Assembly (NCBI GenBank): GCA_964563165.1
Contig: CAZLWA010000051.1
Coordinates: 9,780 to 73,779 of the forward strand
Origin: CAZLWA01 sp964563165
GTDB taxonomy: Bacteria > CLD3 > SB21
DNA length: 64,000 nucleotides
Direction: 5' to 3'
The position numbers and the translations under genes were made by a program. Of the stretch, positions 1 through 7,057 are shown piece by piece. The notes beneath the pieces were generated by a model. The model saw only the letters and a list, made by a program, of their open reading frames with translations. It had not been told where the DNA came from and ran no database searches. The first letter of the stretch is position 1. Each line of letters begins with the position of its first letter.

Positions 1-27
1 ATTTCTTGCCTCCTGAGTCATAACCTG

Positions 28-867
28 TTATACCTTTGTGTCTCTGTGCCTCTGTGTTGAGATATTAAATAATATCGGCCGGCTCGGAGCCGCATCAGCT
101 ACGAAGCTTGCAATCTGTAAATTCAAAAAATAATTACCATCCGGAATGGCGTCCGGGACATAAATCATCTCGGTAATCGTCTTGACGGAAGGCGCTTCCG
201 CTTCGACGTCATGACTGCCTTGCGGCAATGCCCAAAAAATATGATGCGCGCACAATTTGCCGTCATCCGATGACCTGTCCACCGACGGCAGATCGGTCAG
301 CAGATGATCCGTATCCAATTCCGCAATATAATCCATCGCCTCCATGGAAAAAAACGGCGGAGGGTCGTTCATATAATTCCGTTTTTTCTTTGACGTTTCA
401 TTCGGCATCGTGCGAATGATGAGCGCAGAAAGAAATTCCTTTGGAACATTCTGCAGTTTGTAAAACAAACTTTTAGCCGTGATAAACTGATCGCCTTTTT
501 GTTTGTCGGGCTCGTAGGACTCGGTGGATTTTAATGCGTTTTCCGGTACGACAGTGATCACCGTTGCCGCAATAAAACTATCTGTTAAGATTTTATGAAC
601 AGAGATTCTCTCCAAAGCAATGTGCCCGACGCACTCGGTATGGGTACCATTGCAATGCGTAACGAATCTGTATTCTTCAAAGTTACAGCCGCCCCCGCGC
701 CGTGTATCGCCGATGAACTTCCCGTCCTCATACGCTTTCGCCGATGCCTTCGGAACGCTGTACGTGCCCGGCTGATCGCCGTTGAATACCACAGGAATAG
801 AAATATCCATCGGATTGTCCAGATCGACCGCATACGTGTTTTCTGAGAGTTGGATTGTTAATTTCAT
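28..867 (-). CDS. Cyclase-family arylformamidase (kynurenine formamidase-like)
   Basis: Predicted to hydrolyse N-formylkynurenine to kynurenine. The cyclase family (PF04199) is metal dependent and carries an HxGTHxDxxxH-type motif. Here the matching run is H-C-N-G-T-H-T-E-C-V-G-H, about 70 residues after the start. The start at 865-867 (MKLTIQLSEN) is preferred because the longer open frame only adds a FWILDSG repeat encoded by the 7-bp array upstream. The last eight residues come from an octamer array, so the native C-terminus has probably been replaced. It is the last gene of a kynurenine-pathway operon with the ACMS decarboxylase and 3-hydroxyanthranilate dioxygenase, which supports the substrate. 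Another cyclic-amide hydrolase role cannot be excluded. Confidence 0.8.
   Translation of the reverse strand: MKLTIQLSENTYAVDLDNPMDISIPVVFNGDQPGTYSVPKASAKAYEDGKFIGDTRRGGGCNFEEYRFVTHCNGTHTECVGHIALERISVHKILTDSFIAATVITVVPENALKSTESYEPDKQKGDQFITAKSLFYKLQNVPKEFLSALIIRTMPNETSKKKRNYMNDPPPFFSMEAMDYIAELDTDHLLTDLPSVDRSSDDGKLCAHHIFWALPQGSHDVEAEAPSVKTITEMIYVPDAIPDGNYFLNLQIASFVADAAPSRPILFNISTQRHRDTKV
33..56. repeat. 8-bp-period array overlapping the 3' end of the formamidase gene
   Basis: Three consecutive 8-mers, cctttgtg / tctctgtg / cctctgtg. On the minus strand they read as cacagagg-type words, the same class of octamer array seen at 4381, 4832 and 29958. The array lies inside the annotated coding region and encodes the last residues (QRHRDTKV) of the upstream gene, and the stop codon at 28-30 follows immediately. 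Confidence 0.75.
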
Positions 868-882
868 ACCGTTTTGGAATTC

Positions 883-959
883 AGAATTCAGAAGCCAGAA
901 GTCAGAATCCAGAATCCAGAATCCAGAATCCAGAATCCAGAATCCAGAATCCAGAATCC
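883..959. repeat. 7-bp-period array upstream of the formamidase gene
   Basis: Eight perfect copies of agaatcc (904-959), preceded by three degenerate copies agaattc, agaagcc and agaagtc (883-903), give eleven heptamers in phase. It fills the gap between the ACMS decarboxylase stop and the formamidase start. Seven is not a multiple of three, so an open frame running through it cycles through the 7-residue pattern FWILDSG. That artefact extends the downstream open frame. Confidence 0.9.
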
Positions 960-1005
960 AGAACACCTGTCTTATGATTTCTGAATTTGAATCTATTTGT
1001 TTTGG

Positions 1006-2019
1006 TCACAAGAACTTATTCTTTTCAAGGTTGAGCCACTCTAAAGCCGTTCCGCTCAACAATCTTTCCTTGGTCTTCTTAGCCAATTCCGGCATGGATC
1101 CGATCAGTTTTCCAGGTACCGGCTCTCCGAGCGGGAACGGATAATCGGAACCCAGGGCGATCTTCTTTTCGCCGATCAGATCGATCAGATAATTCAGCAT
1201 GACCGGGTCGTGCACCAGCGAATCCAAATAAAATTTACCCAAATATTTTTTCGGAGGGACGTCATTATCGACCGCGCATAGATCCGGGCGAACCTTGAAT
1301 CCATGTCCGATGCGGCCGATGGTCGACGGGAACGAACCGCCGCCGTGAGCAAACGCCACACGCAATTTCGGCAATCGCTCGAATACGCCTCCGAAGATCA
1401 TCGAACATATGGCGAGCGAAGTCTCCGCCGGCATTCCAACCAGCCACGGCAGCCAATACTTCGGCATTTTTTCTTTCCCGATCATGTCCCAGGGGTGTAC
1501 GAAAATCGCCGCGTTCATTTCCTGTGCGGCCTGAAAAAATGGGAATAAATGTTCATCATTCAAATTCCAATCGTTGACATGAGAGCCGATCTCGACGCCC
1601 GGAAATTTCAATTCCTTCACACAACGTTCCAGTTCTCGGATGGCGAGATCCGGAGCCTGCAGAGGCACCGTACCCAGTCCGATAAAGCGGCTTGGAGATT
1701 TTTCGACCACTCGCGCGATATGATCGTTCAGGAATCGGGATAGGTCCAGCACATCGTTCGGTTTCGCCCAATAGCTGAACATCGCCGGCACGGTGGACAA
1801 TACCTGCACGTCTACACGATGCCGGTCGCATTCTTTCTTGCGCACGTCCGGATCCCAGCAATTGGATCCGATCTCGCGGAAAAATTTTCCGTCGATCATC
1901 ATCTTCGCACAGCCGTGCTTGTGATGCTCCAGCTGAATAAATCCGCCGTAGCCGTACTTCTGTTTCAGATCCGGCCAATTTTCAGGCAATATGTGCGTGT
2001 GAATGTCGATCTTTAACAT
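1006..2019 (-). CDS. nbaD: 2-amino-3-carboxymuconate-6-semialdehyde decarboxylase (amidohydrolase family)
   Basis: Decarboxylates ACMS, the ring-opening product of 3-hydroxyanthranilate dioxygenase, to 2-aminomuconate semialdehyde, diverting carbon from quinolinate to catabolism. The 337-residue length is normal for ACMSD. The metal site of the family is visible: H7 and H9 in IDIHTH, H175 in FVHPWDM, H225 in AFAHGGG and D292 in LGSDYPFPLGE, closely matching the characterised Pseudomonas enzyme. The gene starts 13 bp after the ferritin-like gene in the same operon as the dioxygenase. Other gamma-resorcylate-type decarboxylases share the fold, but the motif pattern and context favour ACMSD. Confidence 0.93.
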   Translation of the reverse strand: MLKIDIHTHILPENWPDLKQKYGYGGFIQLEHHKHGCAKMMIDGKFFREIGSNCWDPDVRKKECDRHRVDVQVLSTVPAMFSYWAKPNDVLDLSRFLNDHIARVVEKSPSRFIGLGTVPLQAPDLAIRELERCVKELKFPGVEIGSHVNDWNLNDEHLFPFFQAAQEMNAAIFVHPWDMIGKEKMPKYWLPWLVGMPAETSLAICSMIFGGVFERLPKLRVAFAHGGGSFPSTIGRIGHGFKVRPDLCAVDNDVPPKKYLGKFYLDSLVHDPVMLNYLIDLIGEKKIALGSDYPFPLGEPVPGKLIGSMPELAKKTKERLLSGTALEWLNLEKNKFL

Positions 2020-2032
2020 GGATAAATTATTT

Positions 2033-2482
2033 TTACTTTTCGTACTCCATCAGAAATCCGATAAATTCCCTTCGGTGGTTCTCTTCATCCCCCAGTAGTT
2101 CGATGGCGAGATCCTGAGTAACGTAATCGGTACCTTCGCACAATTTGATTATTTTGTTATACTGAGCGATGGCGCCGTCTTCCGCTTTGATCACGCCCTT
2201 GATGATAGCGACAATATCGGTCGAATCCTTTGTCGGTTGCAGGAAGTTTTGGCTTCGGGGCAGATCCAGAGAACCCGGAACTTCACCGCCGATCGTTTTT
2301 ACCCGATTGCCCAGCATCTGAGCGTGAGTCAGTTCCACGGGAACATCCGCCGCCAACGCTTTTTTGATAACATCGGAACGTATGCCGTCCAGGTTCACCG
2401 AAGCCGCCAGGTAGTTTTGAATTGTTTCCAGTTCCATCGCATAGGCAAGAGTGAGCTCTTTGATGATCGCTTTATTATTCAT
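2033..2482 (-). CDS. Ferritin-like (bacterioferritin-type) four-helix protein
   Basis: About 150 residues with ferritin-like di-iron spacing: a first-helix glutamate in AYAMELETIQNY, E/H in ELTHAQML, a further acidic residue in KAEDGAIAQY, and a final E/H pair in LLGDEENHRREF. Such proteins store iron or detoxify peroxide in the cytoplasm. The internal ATG at 2480-2482 is chosen because AAGGA lies about 7 nt upstream. An ATG 15 bp earlier overlaps the upstream stop as ATGA and would add MKEKT. Its place between a non-haem iron dioxygenase and ACMSD suggests, by inference only, a role in iron supply or oxidative protection for the pathway. Confidence 0.75.
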   Translation of the reverse strand: MNNKAIIKELTLAYAMELETIQNYLAASVNLDGIRSDVIKKALAADVPVELTHAQMLGNRVKTIGGEVPGSLDLPRSQNFLQPTKDSTDIVAIIKGVIKAEDGAIAQYNKIIKLCEGTDYVTQDLAIELLGDEENHRREFIGFLMEYEK

Positions 2483-2493
2483 AGTTTTTTCCT

Positions 2494-3051
2494 TCATGAT
2501 TTATTTTCCGCATTTTTCTTCACGATTTTCAGCATTTCCTTTCGTATGAGCCCGCTGAAAGGGCCGATTAATCTCCAATAACGTTTGAACTTCTTTTTAC
2601 TCTCTAAATCATTGCAATGGATCCGGGTCTCCGTGGACAGTTCCACCGACCCGTCGCCGTTCGTTTTGATGAAAAAATTCCATGCGGCCTTTGCGAAATC
2701 GGGGTCGTTGAAATCAGCAAAATGTTCCGGCGTAACCGTTTTGCAAATATTGCCCGACAACCTCCAAAATTTTCCGACGACGCCTATCACGATCTCTTGG
2801 TCCGGTTTCTCGGACAACAGCATGAAACCGGAACGGGTAATGTCCTGAATCGTCAACTTTTTTCTCCGGGATGCTTTTTCGCGTGAGAACAGGGCAGGCA
2901 GGCCCCGAAGCGTAAAGAGCGTGCGAATAACCGTGGATGCGTTAACATCGCTTTCTTTCAGGGCGGAATAAACCGCTGCCGGTGAAGCGTGGATCACAGC
3001 GGCGTAGCGTTTCGATGTATCGTACGTCGGAAGGAATCGATCAATGAGCAT
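2494..3051 (-). CDS. SRPBCC (START/polyketide cyclase-like) family protein
   Basis: A 185-residue protein with an early sequence typical of SRPBCC ligand-binding folds (AAVIHASPAAVYSALKESD) and a basic C-terminal helix. No catalytic residues can be assigned. It begins 9 bp after the dioxygenase stop and overlaps the upstream end of the ferritin-like gene, so it is clearly co-transcribed in the kynurenine operon. A hydrophobic-ligand carrier or binding role is possible, but the sequence alone does not show a function. Confidence 0.65.
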   Translation of the reverse strand: MLIDRFLPTYDTSKRYAAVIHASPAAVYSALKESDVNASTVIRTLFTLRGLPALFSREKASRRKKLTIQDITRSGFMLLSEKPDQEIVIGVVGKFWRLSGNICKTVTPEHFADFNDPDFAKAAWNFFIKTNGDGSVELSTETRIHCNDLESKKKFKRYWRLIGPFSGLIRKEMLKIVKKNAENKS

Positions 3052-3060
3052 TTGTGTGCA

Positions 3061-3660
3061 TCAACGCTTCCTGGATTTTTTCGTTGAACGTTTTCTCGAA
3101 GTTCTTTTCTTCTTTTTAGCGGCTTTGCCTTTAGGAGTTACCGCAGCCAGAACGGGCCGTTCCATTTTTGTTCCGCAATTCTTACACGTGCAATTCTCAG
3201 TATTGCTGTAAAACCGGTCAAATACGGGCGGTAATTGCGTGACAATATTCGTCAGGTGAAAAAACTCCTCGTACAATTTGTTTCCGCATTTTTCGCAGAA
3301 CCAGATGCAGCCGTCGTTCTCGGGTTCGTCGCGCCGCCGTTCGATGACAAGGCCTACCGTATGCGCAGGACGCCGTGGGGAATGCGGTGTGCGCGGCGGC
3401 AGCAGGAAAATTTCACCCTCCTTGATTTTTATGTCCATCGGCTTACCATCCTGAATGGTCTTCAAGACAATGTTACCCTCTAATTGATAATAAAACTCTT
3501 CCCCTTCATTAAAATGATAATCTCTTCGGGCATTCGGCCCGCCGACGACCATGATGATGAATTCCGTATCCTGCCAGACGACCTGATTGCCCACCGGCGG
3601 CTTGAGCAAATGCCGGTGTCCATTGATCCATTTTTTGAAATTGATCGTTGAAGAAACCAT
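3061..3660 (-). CDS. nbaC: 3-hydroxyanthranilate 3,4-dioxygenase with basic C-terminal tail
   Basis: Non-haem Fe(II) cupin dioxygenase that opens the ring of 3-hydroxyanthranilate to ACMS. Iron ligands H49, E55 and H93 have the same spacing as in the Ralstonia enzyme. R45 and R97 fit the substrate carboxylate site. The bacterial-type rubredoxin-like second metal site is present as C122-x2-C125 and C159-x2-C162. The start at 3658-3660 is set by a perfect GGAGGTG about 6 nt upstream; a longer frame to 3726 would overlap the SecA-like gene. The last roughly 23 residues are almost all Lys, Arg, Ser and Thr, an extension not expected in the family. Next in the operon are the SRPBCC, ferritin-like and ACMSD genes. 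Confidence 0.95.
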   Translation of the reverse strand: MVSSTINFKKWINGHRHLLKPPVGNQVVWQDTEFIIMVVGGPNARRDYHFNEGEEFYYQLEGNIVLKTIQDGKPMDIKIKEGEIFLLPPRTPHSPRRPAHTVGLVIERRRDEPENDGCIWFCEKCGNKLYEEFFHLTNIVTQLPPVFDRFYSNTENCTCKNCGTKMERPVLAAVTPKGKAAKKKKRTSRKRSTKKSRKR

Positions 3661-3692
3661 TTTTTCACCTCCGTAAAGTTTATGATAGTATT

Positions 3693-4367
3693 TTATTGAT
3701 TCGCGGAATAATTGATCGCGATCCAATTTTCAGCGGAGTCGCTCGAAAGATCCCCGTTTACTTTTTTCGCTAACTTTTTCTGAGCATTTTCAATGGCCGA
3801 TGAGATGAAGGCATGACTTAGAAAGGAATTTTTATCGCCGCCCAGCCGGTCCAGTAAAGCCGTGACATTGTCAATTCCGAAGAGTTTTAAGAAAGGCGTC
3901 TCCAGTGAATCGAAAAAGCACACCGTCGTTGCGAAGGACTCCGCCCAATCGATAAGCTTTTGATCGCGTTCCACGAGCGGATAATGCTCGCCCGCGATGA
4001 CGTAAGTCCTCTTATCGGAACCGGTTTCCGTCGGATCCGCCGGCCTTTCCGGTATCATTTCCGACAGCATTACCGACAATTTGTTCATACTGCCCTGGCG
4101 CAGCAATTCAAGGTCCATGGACGAATGCAGAAACTTATAAGATAAGCCTTTTGAATCGAGCGCCGTTCTTATTTCTTCGAGCGTCTTCTTAAAGTGCGCA
4201 ACGATGACCACATCGAAGCCCGTAGAATTCAATTGAGCGACTTCTATACAGAGGCCTTCATACTTGGCGGTTTTGGTTTGCCAAATCTTATCCGGTTCCC
4301 GATGGGATTTCTTTTTATTTCCAAAAAACATTTTAAAAAATGCTATTTCCCGTTCAATAAAAATCAT
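3693..4367 (-). CDS. Degenerate SecA-like protein (NBD2 remnant without motor)
   Basis: About 224 residues. The frame aligns by eye with the second nucleotide-binding domain of SecA: a VIVAHFKKTLEEI segment, then VIAGEHYPLVERDQKLIDWAES where SecA has [24 protein letters not shown], then FFDSLETPFLKLFG for FYLSLEDDLMRIFG, then LLDRLGGDKNSFLSHAFISSAIENAQKKL for the SecA DRLG...AIENAQRKVE region. The arginine fingers and the Walker A domain (NBD1) are absent, so it cannot be an ATPase motor. The start is uncertain: an internal ATG at 4329-4331 gives MFFGNKKK, like a SecA N-terminus. It heads the kynurenine operon, 32 bp before the dioxygenase. Function unknown. Confidence 0.6.
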   Translation of the reverse strand: MIFIEREIAFFKMFFGNKKKSHREPDKIWQTKTAKYEGLCIEVAQLNSTGFDVVIVAHFKKTLEEIRTALDSKGLSYKFLHSSMDLELLRQGSMNKLSVMLSEMIPERPADPTETGSDKRTYVIAGEHYPLVERDQKLIDWAESFATTVCFFDSLETPFLKLFGIDNVTALLDRLGGDKNSFLSHAFISSAIENAQKKLAKKVNGDLSSDSAENWIAINYSANQ

Positions 4368-4373
4368 CTACTT

Positions 4374-4396
4374 CACTTAACCGCCAAGACGCCAAG
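4374..4396. repeat. Left inverted octamer arm of the GxxExxY cassette
   Basis: The word CCGCCAAGACGCCAAG (4381-4396), preceded by cacttaa, is two octamers of the NCGCCAAG class. An inverted copy with one mismatch lies at 4832-4850, the other side of the broken GxxExxY gene, so the pair forms terminal inverted repeats of about 21 bp. Confidence 0.8.
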
Positions 4397-4407
4397 AATT
4401 TTTCGCG

Positions 4408-4813
4408 TTAACTCAAAATTATTCTTTGAATACCGCTTTTCAAGATCGGAACGTCAAAATTAATCAATAAAGCTAAATTCAAGCCAGTCGCTTTTAAATA
4501 AGAAATGACCTGAGCTTTGTGAATTGGAGCAAATGCTTCGATAGCTTTTAATTCGACTATCAAATTGTTCTCGACTAATAAATCCAATCTATTTTCTCCG
4601 ATTTTCCGATTCCTGTAATTTACAGAAATCGGATATTGTCTCACAAATGAAATTCCAAGAATTTTTAGTTCGATACAAAGAGCTTCTTCATATACAGATT
4701 CAAGAAAGCCGGGACCTAGCGCACGATGAACTGTAAATACGCGTTAATGACTGAACAGGCAATTTGATCAAATCCCGGACCCGGTTCTGATTTAAATTTT
4801 CCCTCTGCCGCAT
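4408..4813 (-). pseudogene. GxxExxY family gene, broken by two frameshifts
   Basis: An intact C-terminal frame (MRQYPISVNYRNRK...) continues upstream without its own start as LGPGFLESVYEEALCIELKILGISFV, which contains the diagnostic G-x-x-E-x-x-Y motif (GFLESVY). Further upstream the homology moves to another frame near 4735-4745 (DQIACSVINAY) and again near 4768-4785 to a frame starting ATG at 4811-4813 (MRQRENLNQ, the usual family N-terminus). Two indels therefore interrupt a full-length gene of about 135 codons. The family has a PD-(D/E)xK nuclease-like fold; D and ExK-like residues appear in ENRLDLLVENNLIVELKAIE. It sits exactly between inverted octamer repeats and starts just downstream of zwf. 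Confidence 0.75.
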
Positions 4814-4831
4814 CTCTCTCTGACGTATTTA

Positions 4832-4852
4832 CCCTTGGCGTCCTGGCGGTTT
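4832..4852. repeat. Right inverted octamer arm, abutting the zwf stop
   Basis: On the minus strand this reads TAAACCGCCAGGACGCCAAGG. It matches the left arm at 4374-4396 in inverted orientation, with 15 of 16 positions identical in the CCGCCAAGACGCCAAG core. The zwf stop codon (TAA, 4851-4853) is immediately followed by the repeat, so the boundary of the insert is the end of zwf. Confidence 0.8.
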
Positions 4853-6386
4853 AAGTTCTCCAGCGCCGGCCGTCTTTCGTGAGTAACAATTCCGATTCCA
4901 GCGGACCCCACGTGCCGGCGGGATAATTCGGAAATTTCCCTTTGTTGTTTTTCCAGTGATTCAGCACCGGCATGACCAGCCACCATGCGACTTCGACCAT
5001 GTCCTTTCGCATAAAGAGCGTAGCGTCGCCGCGATGACAATCCAGGATCAAACGCTGGTAAGCCTCGGCGATCTCGACATTGAATACTTCGTTGTAGGCA
5101 AAGTGCATATCTACGGATTTGAGTTTCATCGTGGGGCCGGGCACTTTGGCCTCGAAACTCATGGTAATGCTTTCATCCGGCTGGATTTGAAGCACCAGGA
5201 CGTTGGGCGCCACTTCATCTTCGCTGGAGTGCGTAAACATTAGATGCGGCGTGCGTTTGAAAAAAATTGCAATTTCACTGTCCCGCCGCGGGAGACGTTT
5301 ACCCGTGCGGATATAAAACGGCACACCCGCCCAGCGCCAGTTGTCAATAAGAAATTTTGCCGCAACAAACGTTTCCGTGTTCGACTGCGGATCGACTTTC
5401 GATTCCTGGCGATATCCGGCCACCGTTTCATTGTGAATGACGCCCGCGTCGTATTGGCCGCGGATGAAATAATTATCCACCTCTTCCGGCTTGACCGGAC
5501 GGATCGCGCGCATCACTTTCAGGCGCTCGTCACGCACGGCATTCGCGTCAAATGTGGTCGGCGGTTCCATGGCCACCAGCGCGAGAACCTGCAGCACATG
5601 ATTCTGGATCATGTCGCGCAAGGCTCCGGATTCTTCGTAATAGCCGCCGCGGTCTTCCACGCCGAGACTTTCCGCCGCGGTGATTTGAATGTGATCGATG
5701 TAATTGCGATTCCACAGCGGTTCGAAAATGCCGTTGGCAAAGCGGAACGCCATGACGTTCTGAACGGTCTCTTTCCCCAGATAATGATCGATACGATACA
5801 CTTGCCATTCTTCGAAGGCATTCCCGACCACCTGATTCAGACTGCGCGCGGATTCCAGGTCGCGGCCAAACGGCTTTTCAATAATGATCCGGCGCCAGTA
5901 TTCATTCCCTTTGACGCGGGACATATTGTGTTCGCCCAGTTTATTGATGATCACAGGGAACGCGCTCGGAGGTGTCGAAAGGTAATAAATACGGTTGTCC
6001 GTGCAGCCGCGCGACTGACAATTGCTTTGCAGCAGCGATTCCAATTCCGTGTACACGCGATCTTCGTCGAATCCGCCGCCGATAAAAAATACATTATTCA
6101 TGAACTTTTTTAGAAATTCAAGATCGCCTTCGCCGGCTTTGGCAAAATTACGAAGGGCTTCGTCGATCACTTTGCGGTATTCGTCCTGCGACATCGCGGG
6201 TCTTCCGCAGCCGATGATCGTAAAATTCTCCGGTAAGTGCCCTTCTTTGGCGGCGTTAAATAAGGCCGGAATGATTTTTCGTTTCGTCAGGTCGCCCGAT
6301 CCACCGAAAACGACGATGGCACAAGTGCCTGACCGCGCATCGGCTTTCACACGCCTGAGGGCATCATCGGCATGAACGGTGGTCAT
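4851..6386 (-). CDS. zwf: Glucose-6-phosphate 1-dehydrogenase
   Basis: Oxidises glucose 6-phosphate to 6-phosphogluconolactone with NADP in the oxidative pentose phosphate pathway. At 511 residues it is the usual length. The dinucleotide site GGSGDLTKRK lies at about 28-37, EKPFG at about 170-174, and the G6PD signature RIDHYLGKE at about 198-206 with the catalytic His. The start at 6384-6386 (MTTVHADD) is supported by GGAGGAAAG about 6 nt upstream; a longer frame would add MEERI. The partner gnd lies about 670 bp upstream on the same strand, separated by a TauE gene; no lactonase gene (pgl) is in the window. The 3' end directly meets an octamer repeat. Confidence 0.97.
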   Translation of the reverse strand: MTTVHADDALRRVKADARSGTCAIVVFGGSGDLTKRKIIPALFNAAKEGHLPENFTIIGCGRPAMSQDEYRKVIDEALRNFAKAGEGDLEFLKKFMNNVFFIGGGFDEDRVYTELESLLQSNCQSRGCTDNRIYYLSTPPSAFPVIINKLGEHNMSRVKGNEYWRRIIIEKPFGRDLESARSLNQVVGNAFEEWQVYRIDHYLGKETVQNVMAFRFANGIFEPLWNRNYIDHIQITAAESLGVEDRGGYYEESGALRDMIQNHVLQVLALVAMEPPTTFDANAVRDERLKVMRAIRPVKPEEVDNYFIRGQYDAGVIHNETVAGYRQESKVDPQSNTETFVAAKFLIDNWRWAGVPFYIRTGKRLPRRDSEIAIFFKRTPHLMFTHSSEDEVAPNVLVLQIQPDESITMSFEAKVPGPTMKLKSVDMHFAYNEVFNVEIAEAYQRLILDCHRGDATLFMRKDMVEVAWWLVMPVLNHWKNNKGKFPNYPAGTWGPLESELLLTKDGRRWRT

Positions 6387-6416
6387 AATTCTTTCCTCCA
6401 AAAAAATAATCCTATT

Positions 6417-6467
6417 CCCCTCCTTTTCAAGGGCTCGTCCTGAGCCTTGCGAAGGAAGGGCAAGGGG
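6417..6467. repeat. REP-like palindromic extragenic repeat
   Basis: The segment begins cccctcc and ends caagggg, with a core resembling the widespread intergenic motif GTCCTGAGC-N-TTGCGAAGGA. Its ends are complementary, so it can fold into a hairpin. A second, more diverged core (CCTTTCGACATGGTCAGGGT on the plus strand) is at 60721-60740. It lies between the TauE-like gene and zwf. Confidence 0.5.
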
Positions 6468-6531
6468 TTGTTATTTATCTTTCCGTATTGATACTAATTC
6501 TTGTCGCTTGCAATCGGGAAATAAAATTATG

Positions 6532-6897
6532 CTACTTCCCAAAAAAAAGCATTTTCAAACTGATCAGCAGTAAAACGACGCCGAAAATTTTCTCCAGAGC
6601 TGCGGTCGGCAGGTCCGTAGCGATTTTGGCTCCGAATAAACTGCCGAAAATAAATCCCAAACAGATCAGCCCGGCAATTCTGAAATCGACAAATCCGGCT
6701 TTATAATAGGTCCACGCGCCCAGAATGCCGATCGGCGGAATCAATACCGCCAACGTCGTTCCCTGCGCCTCCTGCTGAGACAAACCGAATATGAAAACGA
6801 GTGCCGGGACAAGCACAATCCCGCCGCCGATGCCGATAAGACCGCTGAGTATCCCGGCGCCGAGTCCGAGAAGGATGAATAAGAGAATATTAACCAT
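6532..6897 (-). CDS. TauE/SafE-family half-size membrane transporter
   Basis: A 121-residue membrane protein with about four hydrophobic helices and the family hallmark GLIGIGGGIVLVPAL near the N-terminus, plus GTTLAVLIPPI and GFIFGSLFGA. Full-length TauE/SafE proteins (sulfite or sulfonate exporters) have two such repeats of four helices; this is one repeat, as in known half-size members that presumably dimerise. The start at 6895-6897 (MVNILLF) follows a GGGA about 6 nt upstream. The longer open frame is only translation of the 7-bp hairpin array upstream. The substrate cannot be inferred from its place between gnd and zwf. Confidence 0.8.
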   Translation of the reverse strand: MVNILLFILLGLGAGILSGLIGIGGGIVLVPALVFIFGLSQQEAQGTTLAVLIPPIGILGAWTYYKAGFVDFRIAGLICLGFIFGSLFGAKIATDLPTAALEKIFGVVLLLISLKMLFFGK

Positions 6898-6910
6898 AAA
6901 TTCCCTAGCC

Positions 6911-7034
6911 TTAAATTCCAAAAACAAAATACCAAATTTCAAACAAATTCAAATGATCAAATTCCAAACAAAAAGCGTTTGAAATTTTGTGTTTGTGATT
7001 TATTTGTCATTTGGTTCTTGTAATTTGGAATTTC
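6911..7034. repeat. Back-to-back inverted 7-bp-period arrays (large imperfect hairpin)
   Basis: The left half (about 6911-6974) is built of heptamers such as aaattcc, aaatacc, aaatttc. The right half (about 6977-7034) reads the complementary series ttgtcat, ttggttc, ttgtaat, ttggaat. Each half spans about 60 nt, and the two are imperfect reverse complements with an attncaa consensus. It occupies the gap between gnd and the TauE-like gene and contains no gene. A transcript across it could fold into a long AT-rich hairpin. Confidence 0.75.
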
Positions 7035-7057
7035 TTGATATCAGGTTTCGTGTTCAC

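Noticed and set aside
883..959. Heptamer array as a CRISPR or as coding FWILDSG repeats
   Set aside because: The period is 7 bp with no spacers, and the coding effect is a by-product of an over-extended frame; the true start lies after the array.
5244..6113. 289-codon open frame on the plus strand opposite zwf
   Set aside because: Mirror of the zwf codon pattern; no ribosome site and no recognisable domain.
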